Assembly: GCA_018380885.1 (NCBI GenBank)
Contig: JAGZSY010000001.1
Span: forward strand, 304,190 to 368,189
Source of the DNA: Enterocloster asparagiformis
Lineage (GTDB): Bacteria > Bacillota > Clostridia > Lachnospirales > Lachnospiraceae
Reading direction: 5' to 3'
Length of the DNA: 64,000 bases
Below the pieces are notes generated by a model that was not told the DNA's origin, made no database searches, and saw nothing but the letters and a program-made list of their open reading frames with translations. Position numbers and translations under genes: made by a program. Positions 15,605 through 24,229 of this stretch are shown piece by piece. The stretch's first letter is position 1. Each line of letters begins with the position of its first letter.

Positions 15605-16783
15605 ATGAGCTGTGTACATAATTTTGACGAGCCGATCAACCGTGTGAACACCGATTCCTTCAAATGGGATTACGAGGGCGAGAGCGGGAAATACATCCCC
15701 CTGGGCGTTGCGGACACCGATTTCAAGGCGCCCAGGGAGGTGATCGACGCGGTGCGCGAGCGGGTGGACTTCGGCGTGTTCGCCTACGGCTATCTGCCCC
15801 AGAGGCGTTTTGCGGACGCTGTCTGCGGATGGTACCGGAAGCGCTATGATATTGAGCTGGAGCCGGAAGCGGTCCGTCACTCCCAGGGACTGATGACAGG
15901 CGCGCTGTGGATGATATTAAACGCTTACACCCGGCCCGGCGACAAGATCCTTTTGCAGCCCCCGGTTTACAACACCTTCAACGTGGTGATTCAGGGCGCG
16001 GGCCGTTTTGTGGAGACCAACGACCTGATTTTAAAGGACGGCCGCTACGAGATCGATTTTGAGGACCTGGAAAAGAAAACCTCCGATCCCCGGGTGCGCA
16101 TCCTGCTGGTGTGCAATCCCGCCAACCCCGTGGGCCGCGTGTGGACCAGGGACGAGCTTGTGCGCATGTACGAGATATGCAAGAAGAACAACACCCTGAT
16201 CGTCAGCGACGAGATTCACGGGGACATCGTGTACGCGCCCCACAAGCACATCCCCTATTTCTCCCTGTCGGAGGAGATTGGGGACAACGTGATCGTGATG
16301 GGCTCCCCCAGCAAGACCTTCAATCTGGCCTGCTTTTACTCCGCCTACGTGGTGATCAGGAACAAGGCCCTGAGAGATCAGTACAACGTGGTGTACGACG
16401 ACTACCATTTCGACTATAATTACGTGGGGATTGAGGCGCTTATCACCGCCTACAATGACTGCGAATATTATGTGGATCAGCAGAATGCGTACTTCAGGAA
16501 AAACATTGAGCTTGTGAAAGCCTTCATTGCCGCAAATATGCCGGAGGTGAGGGTGATCGAGCCGGAGGCCAGCTACCTTCTGTGGATTGACTTCAGGGCC
16601 TGGAATCTGACGCCCTTTGAGCTGGTGCACCTGTTCCAGGACGCGGGCGTGAAGCTGAACAACGGGGCCAACTACGGGAAGCCAGGTATGGGATTTATCC
16701 GCCTGAACGTCGCCACCCAGACCGCGGTACTGGAGAAGGCGCTGGAGTGCATGAAGATGGCCTGCGATAAGCGGCCCAAATAA
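15605..16783 (+). CDS. PatB/MalY-family PLP-dependent aminotransferase or C-S lyase
   Basis: Fold-type I PLP enzyme of 392 residues. It has the PatB/MalY N-terminus (DSFKWDY...IPLGVADTDFKAP), CNPANPVGRVWTRDEL, IVSDEIHGDIVY and the PLP lysine in SPSKTFN (Lys237). These proteins usually cleave cystathionine, cysteine or related C-S bonds to pyruvate, ammonia and a thiol. The third part (MGFIRLNVATQ) carries the substrate-carboxylate arginine. It follows the MFS gene by 37 bases and shares its sigma-54 promoter, suggesting catabolism of an amino acid as nitrogen or carbon source. Confidence 0.88.
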   Translation: MSCVHNFDEPINRVNTDSFKWDYEGESGKYIPLGVADTDFKAPREVIDAVRERVDFGVFAYGYLPQRRFADAVCGWYRKRYDIELEPEAVRHSQGLMTGALWMILNAYTRPGDKILLQPPVYNTFNVVIQGAGRFVETNDLILKDGRYEIDFEDLEKKTSDPRVRILLVCNPANPVGRVWTRDELVRMYEICKKNNTLIVSDEIHGDIVYAPHKHIPYFSLSEEIGDNVIVMGSPSKTFNLACFYSAYVVIRNKALRDQYNVVYDDYHFDYNYVGIEALITAYNDCEYYVDQQNAYFRKNIELVKAFIAANMPEVRVIEPEASYLLWIDFRAWNLTPFELVHLFQDAGVKLNNGANYGKPGMGFIRLNVATQTAVLEKALECMKMACDKRPK

Positions 16784-16814
16784 CAGCCGTCCGCGGCTGC
16801 AAAATACGTGACAG

Positions 16815-16848
16815 CCGCCGGGCGGGACTATGGGAGCCCGCCCGGCGG
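16815..16848. other. Intergenic 12-bp perfect hairpin
   Basis: CCGCCGGGCGGG (16815-16826) pairs fully with 16837-16848 around a 10-base loop. No T tract follows; instead the ribosome-binding site of the antiporter gene comes within four bases. It may stabilise mRNA, pause polymerase or reduce translation of the downstream gene. Confidence 0.7.
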
Positions 16849-16863
16849 AAAAGGAGAAGGGTA

Positions 16864-18315
16864 ATGGTAGATCGAACGATTAAGATTTCCGAGGCGGAGG
16901 AGCAGGAGCAGAGCGATAAGCTCCTGTCAAAGAATTTCAAGCATCCGGTATTGATCGGATACGCGGCTCTGGTAACGGGATGCGTGTTCGGCTTTGTGGC
17001 GTTCGGATTGATTTTTTTCGAGGCCCCGCTGGAGCTGATGTTTTTACTTTCCTGGATCGTGGTGGTGCCGCTGCTCATGCGTCTGGGGTATAAATACGGG
17101 GAATTGCAGGACATGGCCTGGGATATGGCCGTGGCCTCCTTTGAACCCAATGTGGTGCTCATTGTGATTGGAGCCATGATCGCGGTGTGGATTGCCAGCG
17201 GGACCATCCCCATGATTATCTATCTGGGACTCAAGTTCATTTCCCCGAAAATATTCCTGTTGTCGGCGCTGATTCTGGCGTCCTTCACCTCGCTGGCCAC
17301 CGGCACCTCCTGGGGAACCTTAGGGACCGTGGGCCTGGCCCTGATCGGGATTGGAAACGCCATGGGCATCCCCTCGCCCATGACGGCGGGCGCCATCATC
17401 TGCGGCGCGTATTTTGGGGATAAAATGTCGCCGCTGTCGGACAGCACCATCCTGGCGGCCTCCGTGTCCGGCACGGACGTGATGACCCATGTGAAGCACA
17501 TGCTGTGGACTACGGTGCCGGCCTACGCCATCACGGCGGCGCTGTTCGTGATCCTGGGGCTGCGCAACATTTCCGGGGTCTACGACACCAGCACCGCCAA
17601 CCAGATTATGGAAACATTTACCCAATTTTACAGGTTTACCTGGCTGGAATTTTTGCCCATCGGCATCGTGCTGATCCTGCTGGTGAAAAACACGCCCAGC
17701 ATCATCGCGCTGATGATCGGCACCATTTCCGGCATGTTCGTGGCGGTGTTCCACCAGCAGACGGCTTTAAAAACGCTGCTGGATTTTATGGTAAACGGTT
17801 TTGTCATCAGCACGGGCAGCGAGTTTGTGGACATCCTGCTGAACCGGGGCGGTATTATGAGCATGATGAGCGCATTTCTGGCGATTTTCCTGGCGCTTTG
17901 TATCTCGGGAATGCTGGACAAGACGGGGGTGCTCAGCGTGCTGGTAAATCCCCTGATCAGGAAATGCGGCAATTCCACCTTCAAGATTATCGCCTGCACG
18001 GCGGCGCTCACCTATGTGACAAACGCCATCGGCTCCTCCATGCTGTTCGCCTCCATCGTGACGGCGACCCTGATGAAGGACATTTTTGTGGCGAACCGGA
18101 TCGCGCCGGAGAATCTGTCCCGGACGCTGGAGGACGCCGGCACCTTTGGGGCCGTGCTGATCCCCTGGAATTCCAACGCAATCTACGCGTCCCAGATGCT
18201 GGGCGTATCGCCTTTTGCGTTTATACCATACTGCTTTTTGAATTACATCACGCCGGTCATCGATTTGATTTACGCAAAGACGGGATTTACGGTTAAAAAA
18301 ATACAGGGCAAATAA
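16864..18315 (+). CDS. NhaC-family Na+/H+ antiporter-type transporter
   Basis: Polytopic membrane protein of 483 residues. The stretches SFTSLATGTSWGTLGTVG and ICGAYFGDKMSPLSDSTILAAS are the NhaC signature. Members exchange Na+ for H+, or Na+/malate/lactate and amino-acid related solutes. Start ATG 16864 follows AAAGGAGAAGG. It is the third gene after the sigma-54 promoter, separated from the lyase gene by a strong hairpin, so it may serve as product exchanger for that catabolic unit or for ion balance. Confidence 0.88.
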   Translation: MVDRTIKISEAEEQEQSDKLLSKNFKHPVLIGYAALVTGCVFGFVAFGLIFFEAPLELMFLLSWIVVVPLLMRLGYKYGELQDMAWDMAVASFEPNVVLIVIGAMIAVWIASGTIPMIIYLGLKFISPKIFLLSALILASFTSLATGTSWGTLGTVGLALIGIGNAMGIPSPMTAGAIICGAYFGDKMSPLSDSTILAASVSGTDVMTHVKHMLWTTVPAYAITAALFVILGLRNISGVYDTSTANQIMETFTQFYRFTWLEFLPIGIVLILLVKNTPSIIALMIGTISGMFVAVFHQQTALKTLLDFMVNGFVISTGSEFVDILLNRGGIMSMMSAFLAIFLALCISGMLDKTGVLSVLVNPLIRKCGNSTFKIIACTAALTYVTNAIGSSMLFASIVTATLMKDIFVANRIAPENLSRTLEDAGTFGAVLIPWNSNAIYASQMLGVSPFAFIPYCFLNYITPVIDLIYAKTGFTVKKIQGK

Positions 18316-18404
18316 GAAATTTGCTCGGCACTGCATCCGCTCCGGCAGCCATAGGGCACTTCGCGCAGGAGTGTACAATCCGGCGCGATGGATTAAAATA
18401 AAAA

Positions 18405-18419
18405 TAGTAATTATTATTA
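18405..18419. promoter_or_regulatory. PerR-like box
   Basis: TAGTAATTATTATTA matches the Bacillus PerR consensus TTATAATNATTATAA at 12 of 15 positions. It lies in a very AT-rich patch of an otherwise GC-rich region, about 40 bases upstream of the probable -10 box of the rubredoxin operon. Peroxide control would suit these iron proteins. Confidence 0.5.
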
Positions 18420-18456
18420 ATTTTGTGACCAGGTTACAGAAGGTTTTGTCCGCTTC

Positions 18457-18465
18457 TGCTATACT
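18457..18465 (+). promoter_or_regulatory. Extended -10 promoter for the rubredoxin operon
   Basis: TGCTATACT is an extended -10 element (TGnTATACT). No good -35 box stands at the normal distance; TTACAG at 18434-18439 is 20 bases away. Confidence 0.5.
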
Positions 18466-18518
18466 TCCCTCATAAGCAACTGATGGAGCGGTACATTTTG
18501 CATGAAGGAGGTCACAAG

Positions 18519-19223
18519 GTGAAAAAGTATGTCTGTTCGATTTGCGGATATGTCTACGACGAGGCGGCGGGGATACCGGCGGCGGGAATTGGGCCGGGAA
18601 CCAGGTGGGAGGAGTTGCCGGAGGGCTGGGTCTGTCCGCTCTGCGGCGCTTCCAAAGATTTGTTTAACCCGGTGGAGCCTGAGAAAGGGACCGGGGCGGT
18701 GAAAGCGGCAGGCCCGGAGGTGTTGAGAGAGCGGGACGGCAGGGAGGAAGGCAGCGGGGACGCGGAATTGCGGGAGCTCTCCGCCGGCGAGCTGTCGGCC
18801 CTGTGCTCCAATCTGGCCAGGGGCTGCGAGAAGCAGTACCGGGACGAGGAATCGGCGCTGTTCACTCAGCTGGCGGATTATTTTAAGGCAAAGACGACCG
18901 CGCCAGTGACAGAAGGAACGGCACAGCTTTTGGAGCGGATCGAAGGTGATTTGAACCAGGGCTTCCCCCAGGCCGGCGCGGCGGCAAAGGAACATGGGGA
19001 CCGGGGAGCGCAGCGGGCGTTGGTGTGGAGCGAGAAGGTGACAAAGATTCTGAATGCACTCCTCAAACAGTGGGAAAGAGAGGGCGAACGCATGTTGGAT
19101 CACACGAATCTCTATGTGTGCGATATCTGCGGCTTTGTCTATGTGGGAGATAACCCGCCGGAGCTCTGTCCCGTGTGCAAGGTTCCGGGATGGAAATTCA
19201 GCCAGATTGAAAGGAGGGCATAA
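18519..19223 (+). CDS. Rubredoxin with helical domain and C-terminal rubredoxin-like zinc/iron knuckle
   Basis: Electron-carrier or peroxide-defence protein of 234 residues. The N-terminal rubredoxin has [11 protein letters not shown] and [14 protein letters not shown] helical middle (about 80-195) ends in [21 protein letters not shown], like the bridge region of multi-domain rubredoxin/rubrerythrin proteins. A second two-Cys-pair site lies at the C-terminus ([24 protein letters not shown]). The helical part does not show the usual pair of ExxH diiron motifs, so it is not called rubrerythrin. GTG 18519 is the likely start, with AAGGAGGT just upstream. The ferredoxin-rubredoxin gene starts two bases after the stop. 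Confidence 0.8.
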   Translation: MKKYVCSICGYVYDEAAGIPAAGIGPGTRWEELPEGWVCPLCGASKDLFNPVEPEKGTGAVKAAGPEVLRERDGREEGSGDAELRELSAGELSALCSNLARGCEKQYRDEESALFTQLADYFKAKTTAPVTEGTAQLLERIEGDLNQGFPQAGAAAKEHGDRGAQRALVWSEKVTKILNALLKQWEREGERMLDHTNLYVCDICGFVYVGDNPPELCPVCKVPGWKFSQIERRA

Positions 19224-19224
19224 A

Positions 19225-19854
19225 ATGATGAAGAAATTTGCCGTGCGCAATCTGCGCCTTTGTACGAAGGACTGCCTGTGCCTGTATGTCTGCCCCACCG
19301 GGGCCGCCGATACGGAGAACAGCATCATTGACCGTGAGAAATGCATCGGCTGCGGCGCCTGCGCGGAGGCCTGTCCATCCAAGGCCATCTCCATGGTTCC
19401 CGTGGATATGCCTCCCCAGCAGCCCAAGGAGGACTTGGTGCTGAATCGGCTGAACGCCCTTTCCCGCAGCAAGGCGGCCCAGGAGGCCATGGCCCGGGAG
19501 TTGGGGCGGACGGCAGAAAGCCCGGAGCTGAATCAGCTGGCCCGCGCCCTGGAGAAATCCAACCGTCTGATGGCTGAGGATATTCTGCGCGAGGCGGGCT
19601 ACATGCTGCCCCAGAGCGGAAACGCCAACCGGTTCCTGCGCTCTCTGCAGGACAATCCGGCCTGGGCCGATGTGCCTGTGGACGTGGTGAAACGCCTGTT
19701 GGAACTTCTGCCGGCCAATGAACCGGAGGCCCGGCCGGAGCGATGGCGCTGTACGGTTTGCGGTTACATTCATGAGGGACCGCTGCCCCAGGGCTTTACC
19801 TGCCCGCGCTGCGGTCAGCCTGCTTCCGCGTTTGAGCGGATCGCAGACAAATGA
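19225..19854 (+). CDS. Ferredoxin-rubredoxin fusion protein
   Basis: A 209-residue iron protein. Residues 13-23 hold Cys13, 17, 19 and 23 before Pro24, an odd 3-1-3 spacing compared with the CxxCxxCxxxCP of a [4Fe-4S] site. Residues 40-51 (CIGCGACAEACP) are a regular site. A helical stretch of about 100 residues follows. The C-terminus is a rubredoxin-like knuckle (WRCTVCGYI...FTCPRCGQPASAF). Start ATG 19225 follows AAGGAGGG; a second ATG comes right after. With the preceding rubredoxin it likely forms an electron-transfer chain to an oxygen- or peroxide-reducing partner not coded here. Confidence 0.82.
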   Translation: MMKKFAVRNLRLCTKDCLCLYVCPTGAADTENSIIDREKCIGCGACAEACPSKAISMVPVDMPPQQPKEDLVLNRLNALSRSKAAQEAMARELGRTAESPELNQLARALEKSNRLMAEDILREAGYMLPQSGNANRFLRSLQDNPAWADVPVDVVKRLLELLPANEPEARPERWRCTVCGYIHEGPLPQGFTCPRCGQPASAFERIADK

Positions 19855-19891
19855 GCCGTGAAATAGCCCTTAAGTGAAATGATTTACACGG

Positions 19892-19925
19892 AAACCGGCT
19901 GCCGCATTGTGAGGCAGCCGGTTTT
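19892..19925 (+). terminator. Terminator of the rubredoxin-ferredoxin operon
   Basis: AAACCGGCTGCC (19892-19903) pairs with GGCAGCCGGTTT (19913-19924), followed by only a short T stretch. It lies 38 bases after the stop. Confidence 0.8.
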
Positions 19926-19959
19926 CGGTCGGGTGGGCCGAGAGAAGCACAAACGGGTA

Positions 19960-19988
19960 TTGACAAGCTGGTTAATGAGTGCTAACCT
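19960..19988 (+). promoter_or_regulatory. Promoter for the HMA-domain gene
   Basis: TTGACA (19960-19965), 17-base spacer, TAACCT (19983-19988). The distance to the start codon is about 125 bases, leaving a leader that contains a terminator-like hairpin. Confidence 0.55.
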
Positions 19989-20009
19989 AAATTTAAGAAC
20001 GTCAGGGCA

Positions 20010-20037
20010 GGCCTAAAAAGGCTAAGGCCGTTTTTTT
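20010..20037 (+). terminator. Possible attenuator in the leader of the HMA-domain gene
   Basis: GGCCT (20010-20014) pairs with AGGCC (20025-20029), followed by GTTTTTTT. The stem is short (5 bp) but GC-rich and sits between the promoter and the gene, so it could attenuate transcription. Confidence 0.4.
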
Positions 20038-20112
20038 ACCGGTGGAGGTTAGCTGATACTAACGATATATGGCCCTGCGAATGATCGCGCTGTATGAAAA
20101 AGGAGGAAATCC

Positions 20113-20484
20113 ATGTCAACTGCAATTCTGTGTATACTGCTCATTGTAATCGTTGTGTTCGGCCTGAGAAGCTATCTAAAGCGCCTCACATCCGGCTGCT
20201 GCGGCGTTTCACGGCAGCCCGGCGTAAAGAAAAACAAGGTGAAGGACCGGGACAAGTCCCATTATCCCTACAGGGTGCTGCTCAAGGTGGACGGCATGTC
20301 ATGCGGCGTTTGCGCGGCCCGGGTGGAGAACGCCTTGAACGCTATGGACGGCGTGTGGGCCCAGGTGGACCTGGGGGAGGAGCAGGCCGACGTGCGCATG
20401 AAAACAGAGTACGGAGACCAGGAGCTGAAGGCTGCGGTGAGGGCCGCCGGCTATACGGTTTACCGGGTGGAGAAGGCGGTGTAG
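20113..20484 (+). CDS. Membrane-anchored heavy-metal-associated (HMA) domain protein
   Basis: A 123-residue protein. A single membrane helix (about residues 3-18) is followed by a SGCCG motif (27-31), reminiscent of FeoB-associated cysteine-rich small proteins. A basic linker leads to an HMA domain with the metal site GMSCGVCAARVENAL (Cys64 and Cys67) and the usual beta-alpha-beta ending AAGYTVYRVEKAV. It probably binds Cu(I) or another soft metal at the membrane and may act as a chaperone. No copper ATPase lies nearby. ATG 20113 follows AAGGAGG. Confidence 0.8.
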   Translation: MSTAILCILLIVIVVFGLRSYLKRLTSGCCGVSRQPGVKKNKVKDRDKSHYPYRVLLKVDGMSCGVCAARVENALNAMDGVWAQVDLGEEQADVRMKTEYGDQELKAAVRAAGYTVYRVEKAV

Positions 20485-20652
20485 CGGCAGCGGCCGGCCT
20501 GTGCGTATTTTTTGTGGCGGGAATATGAGCCGCGGGATTTGGTTGACCGCGGGCCGGAAAACGTCTGGGTGACCGGAAGGTTCCGGAGGAGAATTGGAGC
20601 GGCGATGGGATAATGTCTCATGGAATATCAAAGAGGGCGTTGAGACCACTGT

Positions 20653-20694
20653 AAAAGCGGCCGGCACATGGATCGATGTGCCAGGCCGCTTTTT
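20653..20694. terminator. Bidirectional terminator
   Basis: AAAAGCGGCC (20653-20662) pairs with GGCCGCTTTT (20684-20693), with a further inner stem GCACAT/ATGTGC. A and T runs flank both sides, so it can end both the HMA gene and the convergent RelA/SpoT-domain gene. Confidence 0.8.
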
Positions 20695-20711
20695 GGCGCT
20701 GTCAAATTAAT

Positions 20712-21953
20712 TTACGAGGGAAACTGTTCTCCCAGCTTTTCCAGCAATTCCTTCGCCTCGTCCCCCTGCTTGGTGATGAAGTCCGCCTCCGGCACCTCGA
20801 TGTCGTGGATCAGCATATTGCGGCTCTTGCGCAGCGAGACGATGCGGTTTAAGCACTCCTTGTCCAGCACGTTCATGCGGTTTAGGGTGTTGATGTTGAA
20901 GGCGCCCCGCAGCTTGGGTGAGTTCCGGTTGGAGATGCGGTTGAGCATGCGCTCTAAGGGCACCCACTGGCTGAAGAAATAGGTGGCGGCCTGACGGCTG
21001 TCCTCGCTGACGCCCTCCTGTCCTGCCCGCAGTTCCTGGTAGATCGCGTATCGCTTTTCATTCCCGGTGATAATCTGATCGATGATCTGCTGGGAAATGT
21101 TGCGCCGGTCCTTTTCAAATTTAACGGACCTGAGGACGGGCTGGATCTCTTTGACCGTATTCATCTTGAGACGGCTGATCAGGCGGAACAGCAGCTCGAT
21201 GTTGCCCATGCGCAGCTCAATGTCCTCGGGCCGGAAGTTGTTGCTCAGGTAGTTGTACAGATAGGAGGCCAGCTCATATTGGCTGGAGAAGCTGGCGCTC
21301 TTGTTGCGAACGCGTTCGTCGCCTGCGCTTTGCAGCCGCTCCAGCGCGATTTCGCCGGCCAGGACCAGCCCGTTGAGCTCATCCAGAATCGCCAGCTCCT
21401 CATCCGAAAGTGTTCCCTGAAGAGGCTTGTACACCAGATCGTGCTCCACCTCGGACCAGGCGTGCATGAGAACGGATGCCACCTGGATTTCGATGCGGGC
21501 GGCTGCGTATTTCTTTTGGGCCGGGTCTAGGGTGTCCTCGCGCATGTTGGCGCGGTAGTGGTTGGCCCAGTAGCCGGAAAAGCGCTTGTTGTAGGTGGGC
21601 GGCTTGGACTGCTCCGGAAACTGCTTGGTCTCCAGAATGTTGAACAGGTCTGAAACCAGGCTGTCCGTCTTGTCGCGGTCCCCTGGGAAATAGAGGGACA
21701 CGCGGACTCCGGAGAGATCGGCGATATCCTCGTATATTTCCCGCATGTTTTTGTAGGGCACTGCTCTCCGGGAATTGCGGATCAGCACCTTGCTCTTTAA
21801 GCGTCCGGGGGCCTTGGCCCGGGAGGTTACCATGGCACGGATGCCGGCAGACTGGAGAGAGGCCTCCAGCTGTCTCGCCGCAAGGCGCCCAGCCGTCTCG
21901 TAAAAATTCAGCTTTCGTTTATAATTTTCTATAAATTGATTGATTAAATCCAT
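20712..21953 (-). CDS. RelA/SpoT-domain protein, probable (p)ppGpp synthetase
   Basis: A 413-residue cytoplasmic protein. The nucleotidyltransferase part (about 50-190) has KSKVLIRNSRRAVPYKNM, EDIADLSGVRVSLYFPGDRD and EIQVASVLMHAWSEVEHDLVYK, the core motifs of RelA/SpoT synthetases. There is no N-terminal HD hydrolase and no TGS or ACT domain. Small alarmone synthetases are about 210-260 residues, so this protein carries an extra helical C-terminal domain of some 200 residues of unknown role. The upstream frame stays open to 22019, but the ATG at 21953 fits the family start (MDLINQFIENYKRKL). It stands alone between convergent and divergent genes. Confidence 0.82.
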   Translation of the reverse strand: MDLINQFIENYKRKLNFYETAGRLAARQLEASLQSAGIRAMVTSRAKAPGRLKSKVLIRNSRRAVPYKNMREIYEDIADLSGVRVSLYFPGDRDKTDSLVSDLFNILETKQFPEQSKPPTYNKRFSGYWANHYRANMREDTLDPAQKKYAAARIEIQVASVLMHAWSEVEHDLVYKPLQGTLSDEELAILDELNGLVLAGEIALERLQSAGDERVRNKSASFSSQYELASYLYNYLSNNFRPEDIELRMGNIELLFRLISRLKMNTVKEIQPVLRSVKFEKDRRNISQQIIDQIITGNEKRYAIYQELRAGQEGVSEDSRQAATYFFSQWVPLERMLNRISNRNSPKLRGAFNINTLNRMNVLDKECLNRIVSLRKSRNMLIHDIEVPEADFITKQGDEAKELLEKLGEQFPS

Positions 21954-22280
21954 CTTTATTCCCCGTCGATCCTGTAGTTTAAGTCTGCGCCGCTTCCACC
22001 CAGCCGCCAGGTGAGGCACTTCTCAATTATAGCGCATTTTTGTCCGCCCGTCATCCGCAGAATCCATAAGATTTATGAAATAGGAAATTTTTTCTTTCTT
22101 TTGTCCGCCCGGGGAATTATAATAGAGATATATGTAGTGCCGCGCGGGAACAATAGGCGGGAATGCCCGGGGAGCGGCGTGGAGAACGCGCCGTCGGGAC
22201 GTGGCCGGGAGGCGGCGGGGAAAATACGGGGGAGTAGGGCCCGGAGGAGAGACGGGGCAAAGCGGAGAGGGGGGAGCAGT
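21954..22280. other. Divergent intergenic region
   Basis: It holds the upstream regions of the RelA/SpoT-domain gene and the diguanylate cyclase gene. TATAAT stands at 22118-22123. A 13-base direct repeat TTTTGTCCGCCCG occurs at 22038-22050 and 22099-22111, 61 bases apart. The reading frame before the cyclase start is open but GC-rich and without a ribosome-binding site; no gene is called there. Confidence 0.45.
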
Positions 22281-24203
22281 ATGAAACAGATGATTCGCAG
22301 GCGGCTGTGCATAGTGATTCTAACGGTGATGCTGCTGACTCTGTTCCTGAATTATTTCCTTCAGATTCAAAGCGCCCGCAGCGATATGTATGCCGGCGCT
22401 CTTGACAAATTTCGGCAGATCGAGCAGATTCTGGACCAGAATGAACAGGATACGGCCAGGGCGAAGCAGGACCTGAAGCAGGACTGTTTTATCAGGGCAA
22501 AGGCCGCGGCATATATTTTACAGGACCGCCCGGAGGCGGTCCCGGACCAGAATGAGATGAAAAAGATTGCCAATCTGCTGCAAGTGGATGAGCTTCACCT
22601 CTTTGACACGGAGGGGAACCTGTATGCGGGCTCTGAGCCCAAATATTTCGGCTACAATTTTGATTCCGGGGAGCAGATGCGCTTTTTTCTCCCCATGCTG
22701 ACAGACCGGAGTCTGGAACTCTGTCAGGACATCACGCCCAATACGGCGGAGCGCAAGCTCATGCAGTACGCTGCGGTGTGGAGACCCGACGGGCAGGGAA
22801 TCGTGCAGATCGGCTTAGAGCCCACCAGGGTGCTGGAGGCGATGAAGAAAAATGAGCTGTCCTACATTTTTTCCATGGTGACGGCGGACAATGGGTCAGC
22901 GATTTACGCCGTGGACCCGGAAAGCTACAGGATTCTGGGAGCCACCCAGGAACAGCTGGTGGGGCGTGAGCTGGCGGCTGTGGGTCTGACACCGGAACAG
23001 GTTCAGGGCAGCCATGGGGGATTTAAGGCGGAGGTGTACGGCGTGGACAGCTACTGCGTGTTCATGCCCTTTGGGTCCGTGATCCTGGGCATGACCGAAT
23101 CCCTCTCCGTGCTATACCGGGAGGTGAACAGGAGCACGGCCCTGGTGGCGCTTTACCTGATTTTGATCGCCCTGTTGATGATTGTCTCGATCTCAAAGTA
23201 TATCGACCGCTATATTGTGGACGGGATCTCAGCCATCAACCGGAAGCTGACCCAGATCACCAACGGAAATCTGGAGACAATGGTGGAGGAGGACGGCACC
23301 CCGGAGTTTTCGGAGCTCAGCGGGCGCATCAACCTGATGGTGCGCAGCATCCTGGACAACACCAACAAGCTGTCCCAGATTCTGGATATCGCCCGGGTCC
23401 CAATCGGCGTTTACGAGTACAGCCAGGGGATGCGGCGGGTGATGGCCACCAGCCGGGTGGCGGAGATACTGGGACTGACCGACGATGAGGCGGGCAGGCT
23501 CTTTGCCGACCACAGCCTGTTTGAAGCGTGGCTGTCCGCTATAGGACAGAGTCCGTTAGACGAGGAAAATGGAGTTTACATCCTGCCCGGTGAGCCTCAG
23601 CGTTTTGTGCGTTTGGAGACATACTACCGGGAGTACAGTGTCTTGGGGCTGGTTGTGGATGTGACGGAGGAGATTCAGGAGCGCAGGCGCATAGAGCGGG
23701 AGCGGGACATTGATCTGCTCACCGGACTGTACAACAGGCGGGCGTTTTACCGGCGCATGGAGGAGCTGTTTGACAGCCCGGGGAAGTTGGGGGCCTGCGC
23801 CATGATCATGGCGGATGCGGACAATCTAAAGCAGGTCAACGACCGTTACGGCCATGAGAATGGAGACCGCTATCTGCAAGGCGTGGCGGGGATTTTCAGG
23901 GCGGTGTGCGGCGAGAACAGCGTGCTGGCACGCTTGAGCGGCGACGAGTTCGCCGCATTCCTGTACGGCTATTCCGCCAGGGAGGAGCTGGAGGAGCTGA
24001 TTAAAGCGCTCTATAGCGTGATGAGCGAGGAGACGGCGGAGTTTAACGGGCAGGAGCGGATTCCGGTTCGTTTTTCCGCGGGCTGCGCTTTTTATCCGGA
24101 GGACGGCAATGATTTTGCCAGTCTGTTAAAGCGCGCGGATGCGGCAATGTATGTGGTGAAACGGGAGCGAAAGCAGGGAAGAGGAAACATGGAAGGCAGT
24201 TGA
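22281..24203 (+). CDS. Membrane-bound diguanylate cyclase (GGDEF)
   Basis: A 640-residue signalling enzyme that makes cyclic di-GMP from two GTP. A membrane helix at about 8-28 and another at about 285-303 enclose an outside sensor domain of the Cache type. A HAMP-like stretch (about 305-360) and a PAS-like region follow. The GGDEF domain starts at about 475 (DIDLLTGLYNRRAFYRR), with the active-site loop RLSGDEF near 552 and the ending ADAAMYVVKRERKQGRGN. SGDEF is a working variant. No RxxD inhibitory site is visible five residues before the loop. ATG 22281 follows GAGAGGGGGGAG. Confidence 0.88.
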   Translation: MKQMIRRRLCIVILTVMLLTLFLNYFLQIQSARSDMYAGALDKFRQIEQILDQNEQDTARAKQDLKQDCFIRAKAAAYILQDRPEAVPDQNEMKKIANLLQVDELHLFDTEGNLYAGSEPKYFGYNFDSGEQMRFFLPMLTDRSLELCQDITPNTAERKLMQYAAVWRPDGQGIVQIGLEPTRVLEAMKKNELSYIFSMVTADNGSAIYAVDPESYRILGATQEQLVGRELAAVGLTPEQVQGSHGGFKAEVYGVDSYCVFMPFGSVILGMTESLSVLYREVNRSTALVALYLILIALLMIVSISKYIDRYIVDGISAINRKLTQITNGNLETMVEEDGTPEFSELSGRINLMVRSILDNTNKLSQILDIARVPIGVYEYSQGMRRVMATSRVAEILGLTDDEAGRLFADHSLFEAWLSAIGQSPLDEENGVYILPGEPQRFVRLETYYREYSVLGLVVDVTEEIQERRRIERERDIDLLTGLYNRRAFYRRMEELFDSPGKLGACAMIMADADNLKQVNDRYGHENGDRYLQGVAGIFRAVCGENSVLARLSGDEFAAFLYGYSAREELEELIKALYSVMSEETAEFNGQERIPVRFSAGCAFYPEDGNDFASLLKRADAAMYVVKRERKQGRGNMEGS

Positions 24204-24229
24204 GGCCAGAGGGCATCAGCTGCCTTTTT
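24193..24229 (+). terminator. Terminator overlapping the cyclase stop codon
   Basis: AAGGCAGTTGA (24193-24203, containing the TGA stop) pairs with TCAGCTGCCTT (24216-24226), including one G-T pair, followed by TTTTT. The coding end is built into the hairpin. Confidence 0.75.
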
